From Pleurostoma richardsiae (taxonomy: Eukaryota; Ascomycota; Sordariomycetes; Calosphaeriales; Pleurostomataceae), in assembly GCA_030052745.1 (NCBI GenBank), contig JANBVO010000068.1:1-64000 (forward strand): a stretch of 64,000 nucleotides of DNA, read 5' to 3'. A model generated the notes under the pieces. The model was not told the origin of the DNA, did not search any database, and worked only from the letters and a program-made list of their open reading frames with translations. Below are positions 11,894 through 22,544 of the stretch, one piece after another; the stretch's first letter is position 1; each line of letters opens with the position of its first letter. The position numbers were made by a program, and so were the translations under genes.

Positions 11894-12499
11894 ATGATGA
11901 GCCACTTCTTCTTCTACCAGTCCGCCAAACACCGCAAATTAACTAAGAGGTCCAAGAAGCGCAATCCGGCGGAACCCAGATCTGGCGGGCCTCCAGATCT
12001 TCTACCATGCCCGCCAGTGATAATCTTCCAGGCAGCCTGCCCATGCCGAGCGCCGCATCTGCCGCTAGAGGACTGTGCCCAGGGGCACACCTCCCTAGCC
12101 GCTATGGGGACTGCGCCCGGCCAGACGCGGCTATCGGATCTCTGGAACACGACCCGGACACAGCGCCACAGGGCAGTCAGCCCTCCACTGGCCCTGGAAG
12201 AGCCCGACGTTGTCGACCCCGGTGCCGCCGGTCGGGCGACGATGCTGGCAGTCATCGACAAGACGAATGGCGACCCGGACGGGCGCAAATTCGTCATCCA
12301 CTGCGCCCTTGCCGACGTCAAACGCGTCACGCACTGGATAGCACCACAGTCTTCGCGGCGCAAAGTGCGCGTCCTGGGTAAGGGGCGGGGCGAGATGCCG
12401 GTTGAGCAGCTGGAGGCGCTCGTGAAGGCGGGATTCTCCCCCTTAACGATCGAGATCCAAAGCGAGGAGTGTCCTGGGCAAGGCTGCGAACAAGCCTAG
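11894..12499 (+). CDS. Unrecognised open frame, doubtful gene
   Basis: A 201-codon plus-strand frame. The first ~90 residues are rich in Pro, Arg and Cys and look non-coding. The second half (from about 12210) has a more protein-like composition with MLAVIDKTNGDPDGRKF and VEQLEALVKAGFSP. No family was recognised. An overlapping frame starting at 12007 is equally long in part. It could be the 3' portion of a small lineage-specific gene, a decayed gene, or chance in GC-rich DNA. The call rests on length and composition alone. Confidence 0.22.
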   Translation: MMSHFFFYQSAKHRKLTKRSKKRNPAEPRSGGPPDLLPCPPVIIFQAACPCRAPHLPLEDCAQGHTSLAAMGTAPGQTRLSDLWNTTRTQRHRAVSPPLALEEPDVVDPGAAGRATMLAVIDKTNGDPDGRKFVIHCALADVKRVTHWIAPQSSRRKVRVLGKGRGEMPVEQLEALVKAGFSPLTIEIQSEECPGQGCEQA

Positions 12500-13774
12500 G
12501 AGGCTCCTAGATCAGGAGGGACGAAGAAAGTCTCGGCACTTGTCATGGTTGGATTCTATGGGTGTCGGATGGATTTGCTGGCCCGCCGTTCCGAGAGTCT
12601 CTCGCTGTGACGTCAAGGATGTTTCTGTATCGCCATGCGACAGCCGACCAAAGTTTGTTCCGATGTGCCCCTAACACAATTCGTTCGGGTCTTGGATTCT
12701 AAAGAGACAATTATCTATGAGCATAGCTCGTGCTGGTTCCTGGCCTGAAGGGCCGTACCAGGGTCAATTTCAGGGCGCGAGGAAGCCAAACCATAGAATT
12801 GACCCCTTGCAGTAGCTCGAATTTCTGCAACAGCGTTGTCCAACTCCTCCAGGTCGCACACACACATCGACGCCGACCTAGACTAGAACACCGGCGGATC
12901 ATCAACATCGAAAACAGTGGCGCCTTAGAAGCAGAAGTAGATAGTCTAAGAAACTAGAAACCATGATGCAACGGCTGGAAGGCCCACGACGACGTCTTCG
13001 CAATCTATGAATGACGATATGGTCGGCGAGGGTGTGGCTCTGGGCTAGAGCGTGGCCACGGTCAACTCAGCTAGCAGCCGTGCAGCTGGTGACGGAGGAA
13101 ACACACAGCGTGGGACCAGTGTCTCATGTCTCTGCCCCAAGGGGAACGGCGAGTGGGTCTCGACGGGCTCACTGCAGTTTTCATGAGATAACGCCTAACT
13201 AGTTACAACGGCGATTCCACTGCTTGACCGCGAACTGCGAGTCGGGGTAGATCAATTTTGTCTTTTTTTGTCCTCCGATTGATTTCATGAGCGTCTTAAG
13301 GTCATTGATATTGTCAGCATGACCCGACATTGTTGTTCGGATAGCAAAGCGCAGATGAGGCTGAAACGATTGGGCCCTGGGCTATCCCGTAAAGTTTTGT
13401 TCCCTTCATCGAATAGCTGTCAACGGTCTAGCGCCGGCTGGGCAGGAACTTGAAGAATGTCATTCGTTCGTGCCGTTTCGTTTGGTAACGTACGGAACCG
13501 TTCCGAGCAGCTTGCTCAAGATCAACCCGATCTCATTGGTGAACTGTGCGAGTTGAACCTCTGAAGATGCGAACACCCCTGCAGCGGATAACCAGGGCGA
13601 CGCACGCACCACGGGGGTTCATGCAAGGGTCGCAGACAAGGAGGCGCAGTCAGTACATGAAGAACATGGCCTCGGAAAGCCCATCTACCAAAGCTGTTAA
13701 AATACGACATACTCTTTCAACGTTCTCGGAATATTGTTGCGGCATTCTCCATCTTACTTTACCGCACCGCGACG
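12500..13774. other. Intergenic, no gene seen
   Basis: About 1.3 kb with only short open frames. A TGGCGCC heptamer near 12922 recalls a retroelement primer-binding site, but no long terminal repeats or polymerase motifs were found, so no element is called. Confidence 0.45.
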
Positions 13775-16512
13775 ATGTCAGCCTTGAGTCGAGAAATCTT
13801 GGAACAGAACCGTATCTTCTTTCAAGAGAACCCAAGCGAAGTGCACTTGACGCTTCGTCACACTAAATACTTGCGAAGTGCCCTTCTCGACTTCGAATGC
13901 ACTCTTTCGGACCGATATAGTCTCCAGCACGAATCAGATATCAGAGAGCTTGATTGGGACCGTGCCTTCAAAGAAGTCGATGCTCACAAGGCTGAGGTCG
14001 AGGCAGTTACTAGCAAAATTGAGTGGTATAAGAAAACGACGTCAGAAGCTCAGTTCCGACACGAAGGGGGAGACAGAGAGGATGAATGGCAGTCATACTA
14101 CACTCAATTCTTCCTTAAACCACTAGAGACGGCAACGCAGGTTTCAGAAGGTGATGCCCGACGGTAGGGGCAGCTCTCTTCTATTAATGATGACATAGTC
14201 AGTATCGCTTACAGAACCACTCACCAGGATCGCCCGAGTAAAATTCTATTATGATGCATTTGAATTGTGGGTGACTACGGATGCTGTCAATGTGTCCTGC
14301 GTTAACGGAGAAGATAGTATCCCCAAGCGTCGGTGGACACTCTTTGACAAGACATTACCTTTTCGAAATAAGAAACCCGGTCTGACGATGCCCGTCCCGG
14401 ACAATGTGGCTTACTTCCCCGTATATGACTTGGAGTCTGGTAGCAGGACGCGAAGTTCCCGCAGGTGGCATTGGCCTGACAATCCGAGAGATGGCCTGGT
14501 CGAGAACTTTTCCCGCCTGACGTTTCAGCATCTTGCACGGCATGGACTCGAACCGAGTCCAGCCGGGGCATTTGGGGAAAAGCGAAGATCGAAAATCAAG
14601 ATGTCGGACCTCTTGTGCTACCCCTGGCTAATCGTAGAACACAAGAAGGACGACTCTGAGAATAAAGCTACGGAGTGCTACTGCCAGGCAGCCAATGCTG
14701 CGCAAGCAGCTCTCACGATGCATCAGATCCTTACGAAATATGCAAAGAACACAGCCTATGACATGCATGTGCCTCCAGTCACAACTATGACAACCGTGGG
14801 GAAGGAAGTCAAGATCTGGATTGCCTACGTTTCTAACAGAGGGAGAGATTACGTGAGAACACTGCTGCTATTCTGGTACAAGGCGCTATGCTGACCACAC
14901 GGGGCAGGATATGGAATGCATCTGGACAGGGGACGTCACACTAGCCCTGGATGTTATCAAACTTGAGGCTATCCTTGAAAATCTGCACACTTGGGCGGTG
15001 CGCGAACTACGGCCCTGGATTTCCAGCTGTCTTGATCAGTGGCTGCGTCGCTTCCCCTTGCATAACACCGATAAGCTTCAATCTGCATCGAGATCCGGAC
15101 TAGGACCAGATATGGTAGACGAAGAAGATATGGCCCTCGCCCACACGGCGGACGGGGATAATATCGTTCATGACAGTCCCAACTCTTTGACGGCGGGCCT
15201 TCGCGAATTGTTTCGATCTGAACATGAGGATCTATTGAAGAGGCTCCTGAACGCCCTCAAGAGAACTTCTGACAAAGATGTACCAGAGCGGTATCCAGCG
15301 CCATCGATCTCTACGCCTGCTTCGCGAGACAAGTTAAGTTCAACTACGGCAATGACTTTCAAGACTTCGACAGAGGAGCATGAAGACTCATCAGCAAGTA
15401 CCCTTTCGTCGAGACAACAGAAACAAGTTGTGCAGAGGCAGGTCGCACAGACTTTAACCCGATCATGCTGGACCCAAACGCACAGGGACTTTCGCGGCCA
15501 AGAGACCGGATGGGTCGACGGATACGATCCCTTTGCGCATGCTATTGCTATTCCTTTCCCGGTTTCTGGCTCCTCAATAGCTAGGAAGGAGACCATTGAC
15601 ACACCCGCCCGACAAGAAAGCTCACGGCGACCTACTCGATCGGAGTCCTCGCAGACCTCGGTCCCCTCCCTGGTTTCAGATCTGCCTTTGAGGGGCTGGA
15701 GACTCCCATCGCAAAATGATGTCTTAAAAACGGTCTTCTTAGACAAGGTTGAGAGACTAGGAAACAAGTGGCTTCGACGGGAAGGTTTACTTAACCGCTC
15801 CGAGAAGTCCCCGTCGCCGTTCGGTTCTTCATGGAGTTCTGAGTGGATGTCAGCCGTTCCTGGTGATATCTCCTCCTCGGCTTCAGGCTCACCTTCATAC
15901 CTTGGCTCTTTTAGAGACTCTGATTCGCGACGAAGCCCCAGTAGGATGGAAGATGCAGTCTCGAGTGTCATTTCATCCCGGAGGCAGTCCTCATGGATTG
16001 ATGCTTCGGACAACAACCAAGTAACAGAAGTGACACCTCCGGTCGATGTCAGGGTACCCTCAACAGCGTCTACCTTTTTGCTGTCGCCTCGCCATGAACC
16101 ATTCTCTGGAGACCTTGAACCGACACTTCCCACAATCTCCACCCTTGACTTTCTTCACTCGTCTAGCGAAGTTGTCAGTGCCAGCGATAGAAGAGGACGT
16201 GGAGCCGACGACACGTTGAGAAAGGTAGCCGAGGCTCCGCTCAGTTGCCAAATGAGAGAATTCACAAGAGATCGAGAAGAAAGCAACGAGCACGGGAGAC
16301 TCGGTATTACACCTGCGAAGAACTACCTTGTACCTGATGATCCGACCACGGCTATCTGGCCCGAGAATAGGGACTCCTACCCGCTCTTATATCACAGACG
16401 AAACTCATTTGTTAACCGGGGCGTGATGGTCAGGCTTCCGGGTCAAAAAACAACGACATGTGTCTTTCCGGACGAGGACACGCCCGAGCACAGGTCACGA
16501 TTGGGAATCTAG
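13775..16512 (+). CDS. Uncharacterised fungal protein, possible PD-(D/E)XK-like core
   Basis: Three exons (13775-14150, 14215-14852, 14908-16512) give 872 residues. The splices are supported by frame: the first joins VSE to EPLTRIARVKFYYDAFELW, the second joins SNRGRDY to DMECIWTGD. The conserved-looking part is residues ~1-380. It includes SDLLCYPWLIVEHKKDD, where Asp257, Glu267 and Lys269 are spaced like a PD-(D/E)XK nuclease core, followed by CYCQAANAAQAAL. From ~380 on the protein is long, Ser-rich and probably disordered. The general look matches hypothetical proteins common in Pezizomycotina, but I cannot name the family. The nuclease idea is inference from a short motif. No signal peptide or membrane segment is seen. 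Intron 1 has a slightly weak GTGATG donor. Confidence 0.75.
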
Positions 16513-17036
16513 TGGAAAATACGTAGTATGGACTAAATGAGCTTCATAGCACAAGGTCGAGTTGGAGAGTCTAGCAGTGGTCATAATAAGAGATGACGGA
16601 GACCACAGTTGTATGTATTGGACCTTCGGCGGGCTAGCTAATTCAGCGCTGGCAATGCAGCATAGACAGACACTATGTTCTTAAGAGAGGAGAACACTAT
16701 CATAAAGAAAGATATATAGAAATCCATGTGTAGCTCAAGCCAACCCTCCGGCACTCTAATATCCTGTCAGTCTCATTTATCACCTCAGTTATTCCGTCCT
16801 TAGCCTATTCGTCAGTCGTTTCACTCTCTATAAGATGTGGTGTCCTATGTCGTTAAGAGAGATGATTGCTCGATAAATGACAGAAAGCTCCTTCTCATAC
16901 CAAAATATATGCAGCAACAAGACCTTCATTGTTTCGTTCTGCCCACACCCTTTAACTTACAGAGAGTGACGCCAAATGTGAACGATCATTCTGGTTCCCT
17001 CTATCTTGCAGCAGGGACAATATTCGTCCCTAGACC
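16513..17036. other. Convergent intergenic region
   Basis: About 520 bp between two convergent stops. It is fairly AT-rich and must hold both 3' UTRs. No gene was seen. Confidence 0.55.
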
Positions 17037-20000
17037 TCACAAGCGGTTCCTCCTCAGCAGAATCAGAGGTCTACCACTCTGAATAATGTCGTTGGGCGAT
17101 ACTAGAATCTTCTCCACCACGGAGCCATCTGATCGATTATCGACGATGACATTAATCTCCAATTTCATGGCCTCGAGGATGACAGCAATCTGGCCATTCT
17201 TCACCACCTGCCCTTCTTCTAGTAGCACCTTCCAGACGTTCGCATTAACTGGTGCCTCTATGGCTTCAACACCGGGACCTGTTCAGGCAACAGGTCAGCA
17301 ATCAGCCAGCATTAAGCCATGGCTGGGAGGAAAGAGCGCTCACCGTCTAACAATGCTTGGATGCTATCCATCGATATCCCGCTACCCTTCTTCTCCTCGA
17401 CCCACTGGTCAAGAAGCTCCTTTTCCAGGGCTGCCATTTTGTGCTGACACTCTTTCTGCTTCTTCTTCAAGACGGCTACCTCGCCCTCGACGCTCTTTAG
17501 CAACTCGTTATGTGCCTTCATGTCAAACGTCGTCTGTTCAACCTTCCACTCGTACCGCCCGCTACGGAACAGTGCCATTTGCTGGTCGTACTCTTCCAGC
17601 GAAACTTCCTTAAAGGTTATGACGTCCATGTCTTCGAACATCCACGGCCTGTCCTTGGAGAAGCCTTTCTTGTATCCGAGGATGTCGACACCCGGGATAG
17701 TCATCCCCGCCATCATGTAGCCGCCTGGCGAGTCGACTGGGTAGATGGCAAGGCATGACCCTCCCCACGAAACTGTTCCCTCTGGAGTCCACGTACGACT
17801 GGGGTTCATCTTTGGCGCGTTGAGTCGGTGTCGAGGGTCCGCAGGCAGACACTCCGGCAATGCCATGAAGAAGCCGACGCCGACAGTAACGAACTCAGCA
17901 GTGAGCCATAGCTTCCTGTACTCTTCGGCGGTAATTCCGTTGTTGTCGGCAACGAATTTGAAGGTGTCCGGTACGTAGCTGGCATATGGCCTCTGGTTCG
18001 CCATATATCGCTCGACACACTCAGTGAGTTTTGGGTGCCCGAAGGTCAGAGGCAGCGTGAAGGTCCTATTCGGCATAATTATGGACCGGACATCGCCCAT
18101 ACCATCCTCAACAGAAATGAGATACTCCAGCAATGTTGTGCGATGCACTGTTAGCCCGTCATAGTAGATCATCATAGAGTTGCCAATGCAGACTGTGTTG
18201 TAGATCCCGCCTCCCCCAGCAGAGAACCGAATCGAACCACTGCCCTCTTTCATCTGGCGGTTTAGTGCGGTGGTGCGGCACTTGTGGTTGATGTCGAAAC
18301 GGCCGTCTCCGTAATCCACGAGCAAGTAGTCGTCTCCACCTTGGCGATAGGTAACAAGCGGACGGCAAGACGTCTCCTCGAGCACTTTAATGACGGCATA
18401 CATTTGCGAGGCAGGGCGAGGCGGTATTAGCATACTGCCGAATTCCGGAATATGTGTAAGAATCCCAGACTCTAACGCCTTGGCGACGGTGTGCACGAAA
18501 TCCTCATTTGCTCGCCGCGTTTTGAGAGCATCCTCGAGTGAAATAGGGTGGAACCTCACTGTGTTGCCTGACCTTAACTGGCCGATCTTCCAGTAATCCC
18601 CTTTCACAACACTTGCTGAGCAGACGAAACCGCCGAAGTCCGGGCAATCATTCGGAAAGATGACAGCTTCATCGCCAGTCCAATTGATACCACCCATCGG
18701 GTATCCATACTCGATGACATTGCTGGGATGGCCGCCGCCGTCGCCGCCGTCTTCTCTTGCCCACTTCGGTCTAGGTCCAATGAGGCGGATACCACCCCTT
18801 GCAGCATTATGCGATACTTCCCAGGTAGCGTTGTAGAACATATTTGTGTCCTCGTCCAGGAAGAAGCCCTCCGCGTATGGTCCAGGCATGACCTGAACGT
18901 CCCAATGCTCGGTATACTTGGGCAGAGCAGAGGCGGGGATCAATGGTCTATTCTCAACAGCGACTTTCGGGGGAATGCTGTCTACAAGCCGAAGCAAGTC
19001 CCCCGTCCGAAGCTGCCTGCCCTGGTATCCGCCAACACCAACCATTGGGACGGTAGCTTTGGAACCAAACCAGTCTGCAACGTTTAAGAATCCGCCGTAG
19101 ACTGCCAGATATGCCCTGCACCCGGCGTTGGAAAGGGTCTTTCCTATTGTAAGCCGCTGCCCTGGAAGGACTCTCACGGCTTGCCACATTGGCATTTTGT
19201 CCCCTTCCAAAGTAGCAGCTACCGGTGCTCCGGTGAGAGCGACTAGGGCTTCTCCGAGAAACACTAAATCCGGGCCACTGAGGGTGATTTCAAGACCCTC
19301 TTTACCCGGAGGGTTGCTGACAATGATGTTCGCGATCTGGAATGCGATAGGGTCCATGGGCCCTCCGTGCCCAAAACCACGGCCAATGGTGGGTCGACCA
19401 GGATAGTCCTGGATGAGTGTATAGGCGCCACCGGAGAGCACATCAATAGCAGTGGGCCGAAAGTCGAACGTCGACAGGAACTGTGTGATGGTATCGCCAG
19501 CAAGGAAACATTCCGATCTGAGAATTGCAAGCAGGAGGTCTAAGTTTGTCGCCGGACCGCAGATGGCAGATTGACTCAAGATCTCTGTTAACTCATCCAC
19601 CGCCTGCCGCCTTGTTGACGAATGACGAAGAAGCTTCGCCAGCAAGGGGTCTTATTCTGGTCAGCTTCTGCGATACCACAAAATAGACCTTGCTTGATCA
19701 CAGAGGACTCACCGTAGTTAGGACTGACAGTGATACCAGCCCGAATCCAGGTATCAATCCGCGTCCCAGCAAGGTCGTGGAACTTGACCGCTTGCAGGAG
19801 TCCCGGGGACGGCGCGTAGTCTTTTGCAGGGTTCTCTGCGTATATCCTGGCCTCGATGGCATGGCCTCTCGGAGTTTCGCACATCTTTCCGAGCTTCTCG
19901 ATTTCGATGCCTTCCAAACCCCCATTACCGGCAAGCTGCTGATCCGTCTGACGCAGCATCAGTTCAACTATGTCTATGTCGTAGACCATCTCCGTTACAC

Positions 20001-20975
20001 CATGCTCAACTTGTAAACGCGTATTCATTTCGAGGAAGAAGAAATCCCCGGTCTTGTCGTCAACCAAGAACTCGAGCGTGCCAGCACTGGCGTACTTGAC
20101 AGAGCGTGCCAAAGCTACAGCAGCGGAGCAGAGCTTTTCTCTGAGCTCCGGCTTCTTCTGCTCGATGAAAGGACTGGGGCACTCTTCAATGATCTTCTGG
20201 TGCCGTCTCTGGATGCTGCACTCCCGCTCACCTAGCGCCGCTATTTCTCCCTGTCCGTTTCCAAAGACCTGCACTTCGATGTGATGGGCGGCAGGGTAGT
20301 ACCGCTCCAGAAACACTCCCGAGTTGTGGAACAGTGCTTCACTGCGGGACTTTACAACCCCAAACGAGCTCCTCACCTCTTTTTCATTCACGCAAGTTAG
20401 CAGTCCCATGCCACCGCCGCCGGCGGTCGACTTTAGCATAACAGGGAAACCGAGCTCCTTCGCTGCCGTCGCCGCTTCATCCGCGTCATAGACAAGGTTC
20501 TCAGTCCCTGGGACGATGGGTACGCTCGCCCTGGTGGCTAAGTCTCGAGCTGTGTGCTTCAGCCCAAACTGTTCTATATTTTCTGGGCTCGGTCCCACAA
20601 ACTGCAGCCCGGCGGCTGCAACCGACCTAGCGAAGATCGCATTCTCAGACAGAAAGCCATAGCCAGGAATGACCCCTTGCGCTCCCGTTGCCTTTGAAAT
20701 GGCGATGATCTGGTCGCCGTCGCCATAAGCTTTAGTAGCATCGCCTTCTAGTAGGCAGGCGTCATCGGCCTCGGCGACATGCAGCGATGCGGAGTCGGGC
20801 TCCGTATAAATCGCGACCGTATAAATGCCTAAGCGCCTAGTAGCGAGACATCAGGAGGCCGTCCAGTATGGGTACTGACTAACAGGATCAATCGTTGAAC
20901 TCACTTAGCGGTCTTGATCAGTCGTACAGCGATCTCCCCTCGGTTCGCGACAAGTAATGTCCTGAGATGATCCAT
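17037..20975 (-). CDS. Urea-carboxylase-like biotin enzyme (BC-KipA-KipI-BCCP)
   Basis: Four exons (20975-20905, 20836-19713, 19650-17344, 17278-17037) encode 1247 residues. Order: biotin carboxylase (~1-440) with LLVANRGEIAVRLIKTAK, the ATP-grasp loop KSTAGGGGMGL and catalytic EMNTRLQVEHG; a KipA/AHS2 domain beginning near LSGGAYTLIQDYPGRP; a KipI/AHS1 domain near YRQGGDDYLLVDYGDG; a coiled, charged linker (KSVEGEVAVLKKKQKECQ); and a biotin carrier domain with EAMKLE, where Lys1206 would carry biotin. This is the domain order of urea carboxylase (the Dur1,2 C-terminal half), but no allophanate-hydrolase domain is attached, unlike fungal urea amidolyase. It may carboxylate urea, a related amide, or act in oxoproline use. 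The last intron falls just before the carrier domain. A LamB/YcsF gene lies 790 bp upstream on the same strand. Confidence 0.9.
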
Positions 20976-21764
20976 GTCGTTGGCGTTGGTAATAGAGTCG
21001 GATGGGCAACCATTTTGTTACGGTGGGATTTGAAATGAAACAGCTTTGTCCGTGAACCTTGCTTCATCCCAACACTATTTGATAGATGGAAAATTCTCCA
21101 GCCGCCCCGAACTGTCCGTGACAAACAAGCATCACTCATTCGGTCGTGATAAAGTGCCGGACATGCAGGAAGCTCTTAGATGCAGTCCCGCTTTGATTTG
21201 GTTGATCACTGTCCTGCTGATAAGAGCATTCCGCTCGACCGTTGTGCACCGTACCTTGTTAAGGAGCTGCGTCTCGATTGGATACTCAAGAAATTGTTTC
21301 TCCTCATGGTAGTACGGTAGCTGCCCTTCAATGGAGTGGTCGGCTGTAAAAGTGCCGATCGCTGGGATCAACGGCTTACGGGCGAGATAGTCCCCTCCCT
21401 TCGGTTCGTTAGCGGAGACGTCCGTTGAGGATTTGAGGGGTTCCAGGTCCTAGGATAGTGCCACAAGTCTGAGTGACAATTGTCCGCCAAAAGTGCGTCT
21501 ACAGTTGATACTTTCATTATATCCATGTTGCGACTCATCCACGAGAAGAGACAGTTCAGAGAGGAGAGAGAGCAGAACTGCTGGAGATATACCGCCAGCT
21601 TACTGTCAGCCAATGTCGTGAGACGTCCTCCTTGATTAGGAAGTAAATACCTAGCTCTGGTACGAGGCGTTCAACTCTGGCATCTCGTCTCGCTGAGTTT
21701 TCATGGTCTAGGCTTGCAAAAGCAGAGTCCCCAAGTACGGCAGCTATGATATGCACCACTTTCC
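20976..21764. other. Gap between the two Pxp/urea-carboxylase-like genes
   Basis: About 790 bp between the biotin enzyme's start and the LamB/YcsF stop. It should hold the biotin-enzyme promoter. Three overlapping minus-strand frames here are listed separately as a doubtful gene. Confidence 0.4.
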
Positions 21765-21768
21765 TCAA
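21132..21768 (-). CDS. Unrecognised frames between LamB/YcsF and biotin enzyme
   Basis: Minus-strand open frames at 21768-21556, 21613-21368 and 21371-21132 follow one another and partly overlap. The last contains IPAIGTFTADHSIEGQLPYY and a fairly protein-like composition. A possible intron (donor after about 21650, acceptor near 21605) could connect the first two, but no convincing gene model results and I recognise no family. Either a small third gene of the cluster, a decayed gene, or promoter DNA that happens to be open. Overlap with the LamB/YcsF stop argues against the first frame being used as drawn. Confidence 0.18.
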
Positions 21769-22544
21769 GCCGCCTCGTCATCTACAAAACCGTTTGCAGC
21801 GTTGACCTCATTGACGACTGCCTTTACCGCTTTGACAATTTCCACGCAGCCAGGCGAATCCGAATGGCAACACAGAGAGATGGCGTAGTCCTTGGTAGGC
21901 AGCCCGACCACTTCCCCAGTCACTGCTGTAACCGCAGACTCCTCGAGCTGCTGTCGGACGTGCTTCTTGACATCCTCGATCTCCCACGGCTGCTTCACCC
22001 TGTCGATTACAAGCGAGCCGTCCGCGCGATACTTAACATCGCCGTAAAACTCTGCGACGAACTCGATGCCCATCTCGCCCGCCACCTGCTCCATATATGT
22101 CCCGGCGAGGCCAAATACCTTGACACCCCTAGGGATACCGTCCATGACAGCCCGGCACACGTCGATGTCGCGACACATCATGCCGTAGAGGATACCGTGA
22201 GGCTTGACATGGTGTAGTGGAACGCCTACCCGGTCGAGAAACCCCTTCAGTGCGCCGACCTGGTATATGACGTTGGCAGTGTGCTCCTCGGGCGACAGTT
22301 TCATCTCTCGCCGGCCGAAGCCCAGTATGTCCGGCAGGCCCGGGTGTGCTCCCACTTTGACGCCGTGCTTTTTGCACAACCTCACTGACTCGGCCATGCG
22401 TAGGGGATCGCCGGCATGGTAGCCGCATGCAACGTTGGCGTGGTCTATCATGGGAATGAGCTCCTCGTCCGGTCCGCATTTATAGTTTCCATACCCCTCC
22501 CCTAGATCAACGTTGATGAAGGCCTTACGCCTCGAAGGTGCCAT
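21765..22544 (-). CDS. LamB/YcsF family protein (5-oxoprolinase subunit A-like)
   Basis: An intronless gene of 259 residues, the usual length for this family. The N terminus has the family hallmark INVDLGEGYGNYKCG, with DHANVACGYHAGDP and GVKVGAHPGLPDILGFGRR following. Further conserved-looking parts are HVKPHGILYGMM and SLCCHSDSPGC. Bacterial LamB/YcsF proteins are PxpA, one of three subunits of ATP-dependent 5-oxoprolinase (with KipI = PxpB and KipA = PxpC). Here the KipA and KipI domains sit in the neighbouring biotin enzyme on the same strand, so the two products probably act together. No targeting signal was seen. The start gives a short MAPSRRKAF lead into the first beta-strand. Function in fungi is inferred, not known. 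Confidence 0.9.
   Translation of the reverse strand: MAPSRRKAFINVDLGEGYGNYKCGPDEELIPMIDHANVACGYHAGDPLRMAESVRLCKKHGVKVGAHPGLPDILGFGRREMKLSPEEHTANVIYQVGALKGFLDRVGVPLHHVKPHGILYGMMCRDIDVCRAVMDGIPRGVKVFGLAGTYMEQVAGEMGIEFVAEFYGDVKYRADGSLVIDRVKQPWEIEDVKKHVRQQLEESAVTAVTGEVVGLPTKDYAISLCCHSDSPGCVEIVKAVKAVVNEVNAANGFVDDEAA

Noticed and set aside
12896-12960. TGGCGCC heptamer and nearby sequence resembling a retroelement primer-binding site
   Set aside because: No terminal repeats, no gag or polymerase motifs and no target-site duplication were seen; seven bases are not evidence.
15168-16142. 324-codon minus-strand frame
   Set aside because: Antisense to exon 3 of the plus-strand gene at 13.8-16.5 kb, which is supported by two in-frame splices.
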